Source: Candidatus Polarisedimenticolaceae bacterium (GTDB taxonomy: Bacteria > Acidobacteriota > Polarisedimenticolia > Polarisedimenticolales > DASRJG01). Taken from it: 64,000 nt of DNA. The translations under genes were made by a program, and so were the position numbers. Under the pieces are notes generated by a model. It was given only the letters and a program-made list of their open reading frames with translations, ran no database searches and had not been told where the DNA came from. The stretch covers positions 726,204 to 790,203 of the forward strand of contig DASUCV010000004.1 in assembly GCA_036275915.1 (NCBI GenBank), given 5' to 3'. Positions 36,483-44,432 of this stretch are shown one piece after another. How positions within the stretch are numbered: position 1 is the stretch's first letter; every line of letters starts with the position of its first letter.

Positions 36483-37670
36483 GTGGAACACAATCCCCGT
36501 GTGATCGAGCTGGCCATGCTCCCCCAAGCGATTCGCTCGATGGGGGACGTGGACCTGCCGCAGGCCGAGGCCGCGGCGCGCCTGTCCGACGGCCGCCGCC
36601 GCTCGGTCCGCCTCGACGCGCTGACCCCCGACGAGATCGCGCGCCTGCGCGAAGAGGCGGTCGGCCCCGGCGTCGTCGTCCTGCCCGGGATCCACGGCGC
36701 GAGCGGGAAGTCGCCGGTGATCGTCGTCGCCGACGATCCGTCGCTCCGGCGCCTCGGAACGAACCTCGAGACACGCGGGCTTCGCGCGGTCGGGAGCGCT
36801 CTCCGCACGGCCCTCACCGCTTACGACCGGACGGCGTTCGGTCTCGCCTTCGCCGACGGCACACTCCTCGATCTCGCGGACGGCACGCGCGTCATGGGCG
36901 TCCTCAACGTCACCCCCGACTCGTTCGCAGGCGGCGGCGCCGTGCTCACGCCGCAGCAGGCGGCCGACGCCGCCGCGCGGATGCTCGACGAGGGCGCCGA
37001 TCTCGTCGACGTCGGCGGGGAGAGCACCCGCCCGGGCGCGGACCCCGTCCTCGAGGACGAAGAGGTCCGCCGCGTCGTCCCGGCGATCGAAGCGATCAAA
37101 CGAAGGTGCCCCGTACGCATCTCGGTCGACACGACGAAGGTCGCGGTGGCGCGCCTCGCCATCGAAGCCGGCGCCGACCTCGTCAACGACGTCTCGGGGT
37201 TCGCCGACGCCGAGATGCTCGCAGTCATCCGCGCGATGCGGGTCCCCGCGATCGCGATGCACCGCCGCGGGACGCCGAAGACGATGCAGCAGGATACCCA
37301 GTACGTCGACCTGCTCTCTTCCGTGGTCGGCTTCCTCCGGAACCGCGTCGAGAAGGCGGTGGCCGCCGGAGTCGCGGATGATAAGATCCTGATCGATCCG
37401 GGCCTCGGGTTCGGGAAGTCGGCGGCCGGAAACCTCCAGATCTTGCGCGAGCTGCCGACGCTCAAGAGCGTGGGTCGTCCGATCGTCGTCGGCGCGTCGC
37501 GCAAGGCGTTCATCGGCGGCACGCTCGACCTCCCGGTCGGGGAGCGGCTCGAGGGGAGCTTGGCGGTCGCGGCGTTCGCGGCCTGGAGCGGTGCTCACGT
37601 CGTTCGCGCGCACGACGTCGCCGCGACGAAGCGGGTGACGCGCATGATCGACACGATCCGGACCACCTGA
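36483..37670 (+). CDS. folP: Dihydropteroate synthase with N-terminal extension
   Basis: Condenses 6-hydroxymethyl-dihydropterin diphosphate with p-aminobenzoate in folate synthesis. The TIM-barrel core starts near residue 128 with MGVLNVTPDSF, then VDVGGESTRPGA, DTTKVAVARLA, NDVSGF, and a C-terminal RVHDV-like VRAHDVAA. The 395-residue length exceeds the usual ~280 because of about 125 extra N-terminal residues of unknown role. GTG 36483 is 28 bases after ftsH; an internal GTG (36501) is an alternative. It is followed closely by cdaA. Confidence 0.93.
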   Translation: MEHNPRVIELAMLPQAIRSMGDVDLPQAEAAARLSDGRRRSVRLDALTPDEIARLREEAVGPGVVVLPGIHGASGKSPVIVVADDPSLRRLGTNLETRGLRAVGSALRTALTAYDRTAFGLAFADGTLLDLADGTRVMGVLNVTPDSFAGGGAVLTPQQAADAAARMLDEGADLVDVGGESTRPGADPVLEDEEVRRVVPAIEAIKRRCPVRISVDTTKVAVARLAIEAGADLVNDVSGFADAEMLAVIRAMRVPAIAMHRRGTPKTMQQDTQYVDLLSSVVGFLRNRVEKAVAAGVADDKILIDPGLGFGKSAAGNLQILRELPTLKSVGRPIVVGASRKAFIGGTLDLPVGERLEGSLAVAAFAAWSGAHVVRAHDVAATKRVTRMIDTIRTT

Positions 37671-37682
37671 GGGCCGAAGACG

Positions 37683-38528
37683 ATGTGGGAGCGACTCGCC
37701 GCGGCCGTGCACCTGCACGAGCTGAACGGGCTCGCGGCCCTCGACATCGTCATCCTCGCGGTCATCATCTATCAGATCCTGCTGCTCATCCGCGGCACGC
37801 GCGCGGTCCACATGATCGTCGGCGTCGTCGCGCTCGTTGTCCTCCACTTCCTCACGCGTCCCGGGCTCTTCTACCTTCCCGCGGTGCACTCGGTCCTGGG
37901 CGACCTCCTCCTCTACATCCCGTTCGCCGTCATCGTCCTCTTCCAGAACCAGCTCCGCCAAGTGCTGGCGCGCGTCGGCCGCAACCCGATCGCCGCGCTC
38001 GTCTCGAGGAAGCCCCACGAGAACGTCGTCGAGGAGGTCGCGCTCGCCGCGACGTCGCTCGCGAGCAAGAAGCTCGGCGCCCTCATCGTCTTCGAGCGCG
38101 AGCTCGGGCTGCGCGCGTTCTCCGAGACCGGCATCACGCTCGACGCCTACGTCTCCTACGACCTCCTCCTCTCGATCTTCCAGCGGGGCGCCCCGCTCCA
38201 CGACGGCGCCGTCGTCATCGTCGGCAACCGCATCCGCGCTGCGTGCGCCTACCTGCCGCTGACGACGAACCCGAACCTCTCCCGCACCTACGGGACGCGG
38301 CACCGCGCGGCGATCGGCATCACCGAGGAATCGGACGCCGTCACGATCGTCGTCTCGGAGGAGCGCGGCACCGTCTCGTTCTGCGAGGGCGGCCGGATCG
38401 AGGAAGATCTCGACGCCCGCAGCCTGACCGAGCGGCTCCAGCAGGCGCTCGCCCCGCGCCGCGAGACCTGGTGGCCGTTCGCGCGGCGCGATGCCCAGGA
38501 CTCGCGGGTCGAGGCCCCCCGTGCTTGA
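37683..38528 (+). CDS. cdaA: Diadenylate cyclase CdaA (c-di-AMP synthase)
   Basis: Makes cyclic di-AMP from two ATP at the cytoplasmic membrane. Three N-terminal helices (about residues 15-95) precede the DAC domain, which has the catalytic DGA at D174 (LHDGAVVIVGNRI) and the RHR motif at 206-208 (GTRHRAAIG). The 281-residue length is normal. It is followed by its YbbR-domain regulator (CdaR) and glmM, the arrangement known from Firmicutes, where CdaR and GlmM bind and modulate CdaA. Its presence implies c-di-AMP signalling in this Gram-negative organism. Confidence 0.96.
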   Translation: MWERLAAAVHLHELNGLAALDIVILAVIIYQILLLIRGTRAVHMIVGVVALVVLHFLTRPGLFYLPAVHSVLGDLLLYIPFAVIVLFQNQLRQVLARVGRNPIAALVSRKPHENVVEEVALAATSLASKKLGALIVFERELGLRAFSETGITLDAYVSYDLLLSIFQRGAPLHDGAVVIVGNRIRAACAYLPLTTNPNLSRTYGTRHRAAIGITEESDAVTIVVSEERGTVSFCEGGRIEEDLDARSLTERLQQALAPRRETWWPFARRDAQDSRVEAPRA

Positions 38529-39432
38529 GTGGGCGCTCCGCCGATGGCACCTCAAGGTCCTGGCGATCGGGCTCGCCTTCGCCGTGTGGGTCGCGGTCAT
38601 CGGCGAGGGCCGTAGCGTCTCCGACTACCACGTGCCGGTCGACATCTCGCTCGCCTCGGACGCGGCTCTCCTCGGCGCGCCGCCGACGAACGTCCTCGTC
38701 CGCCTGCGCGGTCCCGAATCGCTCCTGAGGCGGCTCGACCCGTTCGACCTCTCGGTCCGCGTCGACCTGCGCGACGCGCCGAGCGGCGACCAGTCGGTCA
38801 CGCTCACCTCCCGCCACGTCGCCGGCGTGCCTCGCGACGTCGAGGTCGCCCTGGTCGAGCCGGATCGCCTCCGCCTCACGGTGGCGCACAAGAAGCGGCG
38901 CGAGGTCCCGGTCGTGCCCACCATCGTCGGGCGCCCTCCGCGCGGGTACGCCGTCTACGGTGCTTCCGCGCGCCCCTCGGCGCTCGAGGTCGAAGGGCCG
39001 GACACGAAGCTCACCGCGCAGACACGCCTCAAGACCGATCCGATCCGCGTCGACGATCAGCGCGAGGCGTTCGTGGCCCGCGTCGGCGCGACGCCGGACA
39101 CCCCGAACATCCGCGTGTCGGACAGCCGTCCGCTCGACGTCACGGTCTACGTCGATCTCGCGCCGGTGACGGCGACGATCGAGCGCGTACCGGTCGTCGT
39201 GGTGAACGGCGGGCCCGGCGCGGCCTCGTCCCCTTCCTCGGTCGTCGTCACCGTCTCGGCCCCGTCGTCGCTCGTGCCGAAGCTCCGCGCGGGGCATCTC
39301 CGCGCCGTCGCCGACGGCGGCGACGGGCCGCTCCACGTCGAGTTCCCGGGGCTCGATCCCGACGAGCGCGCGAAGGTGACCGTCCTCGATCTCTCCCCGA
39401 AGAAAGTCACCGCGCGCAGGAGCACACGATGA
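38521..39432 (+). CDS. cdaR: YbbR-domain protein, CdaA regulator CdaR
   Basis: A 303-residue membrane-anchored protein: one N-terminal helix (about residues 9-25) and then extracytoplasmic YbbR-type beta domains, probably three, each with repeated P[VI]xV-type strands. In Firmicutes this protein modulates CdaA. GTG 38521 overlaps cdaA by eight bases; ATG 38491 is in frame and would add ten residues with larger overlap. The stop overlaps glmM's ATG (ATGA). Confidence 0.85.
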   Translation: MLEWALRRWHLKVLAIGLAFAVWVAVIGEGRSVSDYHVPVDISLASDAALLGAPPTNVLVRLRGPESLLRRLDPFDLSVRVDLRDAPSGDQSVTLTSRHVAGVPRDVEVALVEPDRLRLTVAHKKRREVPVVPTIVGRPPRGYAVYGASARPSALEVEGPDTKLTAQTRLKTDPIRVDDQREAFVARVGATPDTPNIRVSDSRPLDVTVYVDLAPVTATIERVPVVVVNGGPGAASSPSSVVVTVSAPSSLVPKLRAGHLRAVADGGDGPLHVEFPGLDPDERAKVTVLDLSPKKVTARRSTR

Positions 39433-40769
39433 AGCGTCTGTTCGGGACCGACGGGATCCGCGGGGTCGCCGGGTCTCCCCCGCTCGATCCGCCGACCGTC
39501 CGGAAGTTCGGCCTCGCCTTGGCCGCCGTGCTCACGCGCGAGCTGTCGCACGCGCCCCGCGTCGTCGTCGGACGCGACACGCGCGAGTCGGGCCCGTGGA
39601 TCCGCGATGCCGTGGCCGACGGGCTCGCGAGCCGCGGCGCCAGCGCCGTCGATGCCGGCGTCATCACGACCCCCGGCCTCGCCTACGCGACCCACGCGGG
39701 CCTCTTCGACGCCGGCGTGATGATCTCGGCGAGCCACAACCCGTTCGAGGACAACGGCCTCAAGGTGTTCGGCAGCGCGGGCGTCAAGATCGCCGACGAG
39801 GTCGAGGCGCGGATCGAGTCGCTGATCCTCGATGCCGCGCTCCAGGCGCCGCCTGCGGGAACCGGTCGCGCCACCGAGGACGGGTCGCTCGTTCGCCGCT
39901 ACATCGAGTCGCTCGAGCGGCTGCTCCCGCGCGGCCGCTTCGCCGGCCTGCGCCTCCTCCTCGACTGCGCGAACGGCGCCGCGGCGGGCATCGCGCCGCC
40001 GGTCTTCCGGCACCTCGGCGCCGCCGTCGACACGCTCGGCGACGCGCCGAACGGCCGCAACATCAACCTCGACTGCGGCTCCCTTCACCTGGACGGTCTC
40101 GCGTCGCGCATGAGCGGCGGCGGCTTCGACCTCGGCCTCGCCTTCGACGGCGACGCCGACCGCTGCCTCGCCGTCGACCGGACCGGGCGCTTCATCGACG
40201 GCGACCACATCCTCTTCCTCTGCGGGCGCGGCCTGAAGCGCCGCGGCTCGCTCGTCGGCGATTCGATCGTGGCGACCATCATGAGCAACTTCTGGCTCGA
40301 GAAGCGCCTCGCGCAGGAGGGTATCCGCCTCCACCGCGCGCCGGTCGGCGACAAGTACGTGCTCGAGCGCATGGTGACCGAAGACGCCGTCCTCGGCGGC
40401 GAGCAGTCGGGCCATGTCATCTTCCGCGATCGCGGCACGACCGGCGATGGGATCATGACCGGCCTCATGCTCCTGGACGCCGTCCTCGAGGACGGCGACG
40501 CGCTCGAGACGACGATGGACGGCATCGCCCCTTACCCACAGCTCCTCGTCAACGTGCGCGTGAAGGACAAGCCCGACCTGCGTGCGCATCCCGCGATCGG
40601 CCCCGTCGTCGCCGCCGTCGAGCGCGAGATCGGCGACCGCGGCCGTGTCGTCCTCCGCTACTCCGGCACCGAAGGCCTGGCCCGCGTCATGGTCGAGGCC
40701 GACGACCATACCCTCGTCAAGAACGGCGTCGACCGCATCAGCGCGGTAATCCGAGAGTACTTAGGCTAG
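39429..40769 (+). CDS. glmM: Phosphoglucosamine mutase
   Basis: Converts glucosamine-6-phosphate to glucosamine-1-phosphate for peptidoglycan and LPS precursors. The 446-residue protein has the phosphoserine loop ISASHNP with Ser102 at the same position as E. coli GlmM, the Mg loop FDGDADR, the sugar loop GEQSGH, and the C-terminal RYSGTEG phosphate loop. It overlaps cdaR by ATGA, completing the folP-cdaA-cdaR-glmM block. The low-GC island begins immediately after its stop. Confidence 0.97.
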   Translation: MKRLFGTDGIRGVAGSPPLDPPTVRKFGLALAAVLTRELSHAPRVVVGRDTRESGPWIRDAVADGLASRGASAVDAGVITTPGLAYATHAGLFDAGVMISASHNPFEDNGLKVFGSAGVKIADEVEARIESLILDAALQAPPAGTGRATEDGSLVRRYIESLERLLPRGRFAGLRLLLDCANGAAAGIAPPVFRHLGAAVDTLGDAPNGRNINLDCGSLHLDGLASRMSGGGFDLGLAFDGDADRCLAVDRTGRFIDGDHILFLCGRGLKRRGSLVGDSIVATIMSNFWLEKRLAQEGIRLHRAPVGDKYVLERMVTEDAVLGGEQSGHVIFRDRGTTGDGIMTGLMLLDAVLEDGDALETTMDGIAPYPQLLVNVRVKDKPDLRAHPAIGPVVAAVEREIGDRGRVVLRYSGTEGLARVMVEADDHTLVKNGVDRISAVIREYLG

Positions 40770-40850
40770 GCGTGCATGGAAAACCACGCGCCAGCGCTGG
40801 TTCCGCAGCGGACTGCCGCCGCAGAACAAACCTTCAGTCCCGAACAAACA

Positions 40851-41277
40851 CTACATGTCATACCAGGAGGCTGTGGCGGACCCCGTGAGGATGCCGCCCT
40901 GGTCGCAGACGTTCTGAGGATCGGAGACGATACAGTAGCACCAGATGTTGGGGCCATTGTTCTCGCAGTGCGTGATCATTCCTTGATGCGGCCCGACAGG
41001 CCCGAGGTGCTTTGCTGCGGGGACTGCGATTTCAACGTGATCGGAGAACGTCTGAATCGAGGGGGGCGTCGATCCAATGGGATAGGTCAAGGCGAACCCC
41101 TTCGTAGCGCAGATGACGCCAAGAATGCGCTGCGAGGTGTCAAGACCATACAGTGCACGTTCCGGAATCCCAGATGCGAACGCCGGAGTACGTGTCCGTC
41201 GCGTGGACGATTCCGACTGAGCAGATCAGTCCAATTGAAATGCCGACCAGCGCTCGCTTGAATTTGTCTCGGTGCAT
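40851..41277 (-). pseudogene. Small secreted Cys-containing protein, apparently frameshifted
   Basis: An AGGAGG sequence (41283-41288, complement) sits five bases before ATG 41277. The frame reads a clean signal peptide (MHRDKFKRALVGISIG... ending IVHA, then TDTYSGVRIWDSG) but stops at 41140 after 45 residues. A second frame, open from 41225 down to a TAG at 40851, reads ALYGLDTSQRILGVICATKG onward with CENNGPNIWCYC and a C-terminus at SWYDM. The total span is 427 bases (3n+1), so removing one base inside 41140-41225 gives one 141-residue exported protein. Either a real frameshift mutation or a sequencing error. No function recognised. It lies 61 bases after the thioredoxin-like gene on the same strand. 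Confidence 0.6.
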
Positions 41278-41338
41278 GCCAACCTCCTGGGATTTGAACG
41301 TCGATGCAATTCCCTGTGACGACCTGGAAATCGTTGTC

Positions 41339-41983
41339 TCACCGGCTCTGAGAGGCCTCTTGTTGGTTTTTCTGTCGTTGGCTCGTCAGTATCTCCGGAG
41401 GGAGAGTGGAAACGGAGGGTCGATGCTTTACGGCTTCCACAAGTTCTTGAACCCTCTCCAACCAACCCTTTCCAGATCCAAGTACGACCTCTCGGATGTA
41501 GCCTTCCCGATCCACAATCCAAGTGCAGGGAAGTGCCCTGAGCCTTAGGTGTTCCCCACCGAGCAGCACGGGGAACGAGTATTCCTTCCGGAACTCCTTG
41601 AGGAACTCCGCAATCGCCGGCAGATCTCGATCCATATTTACGCTCACAAATGCCAGAGAAGCGTCCCTACGGACCTTTCTGAAAAGTTTCTGGACGTCCG
41701 GGAAACCATCGATACATGGACTGCACCATGCAGCCCATTGCACCACTATCAGAACTCGTCCACCAAAATCACGATCCGTGAACTCGCGTCCATTCAGGTC
41801 ACGCCATGCGAACGGCCCAATTGGATCAAACAAGCCCTTGTATTGCCTCTCTACATCTGGACCTTTAGCCACAAGCGATGAATCGGTGGTCCCTTGGCCA
41901 GCAAGGCAAGGTCGTGACGGGCAAATCATCGCCAGCAAGATTGGAAGTATGCAAACAGTGATGGCTGCGGTGCGCTCACGCAT
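41339..41983 (-). CDS. Exported TlpA/ResA-like thioredoxin-fold protein
   Basis: A 214-residue protein with signal peptide (to about residue 28, RPCLA-GQ) and a thioredoxin domain from about residue 50. The active-site motif is WAAWCSPC (C87, C90) and the cis-Pro segment is LRALPCTWIVDREG. Such proteins reduce disulfides or act in cytochrome c maturation outside the cytoplasm. AGGAG precedes the ATG. The gene and the small secreted protein after it lie in DNA of about 50-58% G+C, clearly below the rest of the window, which suggests recent acquisition. The Cys-containing small protein may be its substrate (inference). Confidence 0.85.
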   Translation of the reverse strand: MRERTAAITVCILPILLAMICPSRPCLAGQGTTDSSLVAKGPDVERQYKGLFDPIGPFAWRDLNGREFTDRDFGGRVLIVVQWAAWCSPCIDGFPDVQKLFRKVRRDASLAFVSVNMDRDLPAIAEFLKEFRKEYSFPVLLGGEHLRLRALPCTWIVDREGYIREVVLGSGKGWLERVQELVEAVKHRPSVSTLPPEILTSQRQKNQQEASQSR

Positions 41984-42106
41984 GGTGCGGCTCCTGACAA
42001 CTCAGAGCCCTCAAACTGACCGGCGAAGTATCTCACCGCTCCGTGCCGACGCAACTACGAAAACTGTTAAGACTTTGCGACGTCGCCGAGTTCGCCTGCT
42101 CCCTCG
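41984..42106. other. Intergenic end of the low-GC island
   Basis: The 123 bases between the TlpA-like start and the convergent-side end of the ABC permease gene. It should hold the promoter for the leftward thioredoxin gene, but no hexamer pair stands out. No hairpin terminator or direct-repeat boundary was found. Confidence 0.4.
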
Positions 42107-43426
42107 TCAAGCTTGCCTCAACCAGCGGAAGAGCTCGGGGATCGACGGGCGCTTGCCGTACATGAGCAGGCCGGTGCGGAAGATGCGGGCGGCGAAGCGC
42201 AGGAGCACGAAGACCCAGCCCACCAGTAGCGCCAGCGTCAGGACGATCTCCCACCAAGGCACGCCGCCGGTGCCGATGCGAAACATCATCGTCGAAGGGG
42301 ACGTGATCGGGATGTAGGAGAGGATCCGGGCGGTGGTCCCGTGCGGCTCGCGCAGGAGCACCGCGGAAAACCATAGCGGCGAGACGGCGCCGATCACCCA
42401 CAGCATCCCGTACTGCTGCATGTCCCGGGCCGTCGTGCCGATGACGCCGGTCGCGGACATGAGCGTGCCGTAGAGCAGGAAGCCGAGCACGAAGTACGCG
42501 AGGCAGAGGATGACGGTCATCGGCGAGAGCGCGAGCCCGGCGACGAGCGCCGCCGCGGGGACGACCGCCATCATCAGCCAGATCGCGAGCTGGAGGAGCC
42601 CGGCCGCGCCAAGCCCGAGGAGCTTCCCCATCAGGAGCGAGCGCGCGTCGATCGACGAGAGGATGATCTCGATGACGCGGGTCTCCTTCTCCTCGCTCAC
42701 CCCCTGGATCATGGTGCCGCCGCTCGCGACGATGGAGATCGCGAGCAGGATCACGAACGCGAACGGTACGCCGAGGCGGCGGATTTTCTCGCCGAGTCCG
42801 CTCTCCGTCCAGGTTCCGTCGGGCCGCTTGAGGAGCGTCGTGGCGTCGACCGGGTTAAGGATCCGCTCCGCCACCTCCGGCGGGAGATGGTCGGCGGTCA
42901 GACTGCGCACGAGCAGGAGACGCAGCGGGACCATCGCGAGCTTCCCCTCGGACACGATCGACTCGCTCGGGTCGTACGCCGTGATCTTCCCGGTCGCGAC
43001 GTAGTCCTTGGGGATCACGTAGAGCGCCCCGACCTCCTTGCGCGCCATGGCCGCGAGCGCCGCTTGCTCGTCATCGAACGGGATGAACTGCGTGCCGCTC
43101 AGCAGCGACTTCGCCATCGCGGCCCCATCGCCCCCCGCCTTGCCGGACATGGCGAGGACGCGATCGATCGCCTCCTTCGCCTCGTGCGGCGCCTCCGCCA
43201 GCGGCGAGGTCGGGCCGGCCTCGAAGCGCACGATCCCCGCGTGATCGACGATCGCCGCCTTGCCGACCGGCTTGTCGAGCTTGGCCCCGGCCGAGGCGAT
43301 GAGGAAGATGAGCCCCGCGTAGAGGCCCACGAAGACGGGCATACCGAACGTCGGGATCAGCCAGCCGGGGCGCTTCACCGTGCTCAGGAACTCCCGCCGG
43401 AAGACGACGCCGACCTTCCCCTTCAT
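42107..43426 (-). CDS. ABC-2 type permease (NatB-like)
   Basis: A 439-residue membrane protein: one N-terminal helix (about residues 22-45), a large extracytoplasmic domain (about 50-225), then five to six helices at the C-terminus with the family sequence GVSEEKETRVIEIILSSI before helix 3. This topology is that of NatB-type Na+ or drug exporters. ATG overlaps the ATPase stop (ATGA). Cargo is unknown. Confidence 0.88.
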   Translation of the reverse strand: MKGKVGVVFRREFLSTVKRPGWLIPTFGMPVFVGLYAGLIFLIASAGAKLDKPVGKAAIVDHAGIVRFEAGPTSPLAEAPHEAKEAIDRVLAMSGKAGGDGAAMAKSLLSGTQFIPFDDEQAALAAMARKEVGALYVIPKDYVATGKITAYDPSESIVSEGKLAMVPLRLLLVRSLTADHLPPEVAERILNPVDATTLLKRPDGTWTESGLGEKIRRLGVPFAFVILLAISIVASGGTMIQGVSEEKETRVIEIILSSIDARSLLMGKLLGLGAAGLLQLAIWLMMAVVPAAALVAGLALSPMTVILCLAYFVLGFLLYGTLMSATGVIGTTARDMQQYGMLWVIGAVSPLWFSAVLLREPHGTTARILSYIPITSPSTMMFRIGTGGVPWWEIVLTLALLVGWVFVLLRFAARIFRTGLLMYGKRPSIPELFRWLRQA

Positions 43427-44352
43427 GCGGCCGCCCCTTCTCGCGTCGCGACGTGGACGAAGATCTCCTCGAGCGGCGTCGGCGCCGCCTCGAAGCGCGC
43501 CACCGTGCAGCCGGCGCCCAGCGCCTCGCGGAGATACGTCTCGGGCGTGACGGCGGGATCGAGCGTGAGGCGCAGCTCCCCGCCGACCGTCTCCGACGCG
43601 AGCACGCCGGGGACCGATGCGAGCGGCCCCTCGCCGTCCACCACGACGACGTTGCCGCGCCCGCTCGCCGCCCGGATCTCGGCGGCGTACTTCTTCTTGA
43701 TCTCGCGCACCGTGCCGTAGAGGACGCGCTTGCCGCGATCGATCATGACGATCCGGTCACACAGCTCCTCGACCTGATCCATCTGGTGCGTCGAGAGCAC
43801 GACGAGGCGCCCGTCGCGCTTCAGGCCGTGGATGATCTCCTTGACCATGCGCGCGTTCAGCGGATCGAGGCCGGAGAACGGCTCGTCGAGCACGACGACC
43901 TCGGGGTCGTGGAGGAGCGTGCCGACGATCTGGACCTTCTGCTGCATCCCCTTCGAGAGCGCGTCGACGCGCTTCTTGCCCCACTCGCCGAGGCCCACGC
44001 GGTCGAGCGCGTCCTGCGCCTTCTTCTTCACACCCGGCCCCGTCATCCCCTTGAGGCGGGCGAAGTAGTCGAGCACGTCGAGCACCTTCTGCTTCCGGTA
44101 GAGGCCGCGCTCCTCCGGGAGATACCCGACGCGGTCGTGATCGGCCTCTTGCGACGGCCGGCCGCTGACGAGGATCCGGCCCGAGTCGGGCCGGAGGATG
44201 TCCATCGCCATCCGGATGAACGTGCTCTTGCCGGCGCCGTTCGGACCGAGGAGGCCGAAGATCTCCCCGCCCTGCACCTCGAACGAGACGCGATCGACGG
44301 CGACCTTTCCGTCGTAAGCTTTGGAGACATCTTCCGCTGAGAGTGACGGCAT
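43423..44352 (-). CDS. ABC transporter ATP-binding protein (NatA-like)
   Basis: A 309-residue ATPase with Walker A LLGPNGAGKSTFIR, signature LSKGMQQKVQIVGTLL (SKGMQQK is characteristic of the NatA/DUF4162 group), Walker B VVVLDEPFSGLDPLN and switch STHQMDQVEEL. The C-terminal DUF4162-like domain ends near IFVHVATREG. ATG 44352 is supported by a perfect TATAAT six bases upstream; the longer frame from 44382 would cover that box. Coupled to the NatB-like permease. Confidence 0.93.
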   Translation of the reverse strand: MPSLSAEDVSKAYDGKVAVDRVSFEVQGGEIFGLLGPNGAGKSTFIRMAMDILRPDSGRILVSGRPSQEADHDRVGYLPEERGLYRKQKVLDVLDYFARLKGMTGPGVKKKAQDALDRVGLGEWGKKRVDALSKGMQQKVQIVGTLLHDPEVVVLDEPFSGLDPLNARMVKEIIHGLKRDGRLVVLSTHQMDQVEELCDRIVMIDRGKRVLYGTVREIKKKYAAEIRAASGRGNVVVVDGEGPLASVPGVLASETVGGELRLTLDPAVTPETYLREALGAGCTVARFEAAPTPLEEIFVHVATREGAAA

Positions 44353-44358
44353 CCGCGG

Positions 44359-44364
44359 ATTATA
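44359..44364 (-). promoter_or_regulatory. Perfect -10 box TATAAT, 6 nt before the NatA-like start
   Basis: On the minus strand TATAAT is followed by CCGCGG and ATG. This is the clearest case of the leaderless arrangement in the window. Its -35 region overlaps the -10 region of the divergent Liv promoter at 44380-44385. Confidence 0.6.
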
Positions 44365-44379
44365 AGGGGCCGGCCATGC

Positions 44380-44385
44380 CATAAT
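44380..44385 (+). promoter_or_regulatory. Candidate -10 box CATAAT for the Liv operon
   Basis: CATAAT lies 47 bases before the ATG of the substrate-binding protein, leaving a leader of about 40 bases with GGAG near 44420. The box lies back-to-back with the divergent NatA-like promoter, so RNA polymerase would compete for the two. Confidence 0.45.
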
Positions 44386-44432
44386 CCGGCCCGCCGGCCC
44401 CGAGGGGCAGGTGCCACCCGGAGACCTCCCGC

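Noticed and set aside
40791-40800. CCAGCGCTGG palindrome after glmM as a terminator
   Set aside because: Only a 10-base self-complement without loop or T-run; it cannot form a useful hairpin.
40766-40957. Minus-strand 63-residue open frame at the glmM/island junction
   Set aside because: Ser/Ala/Gly-rich with no start signal, overlapping the better supported frame of the small secreted protein.
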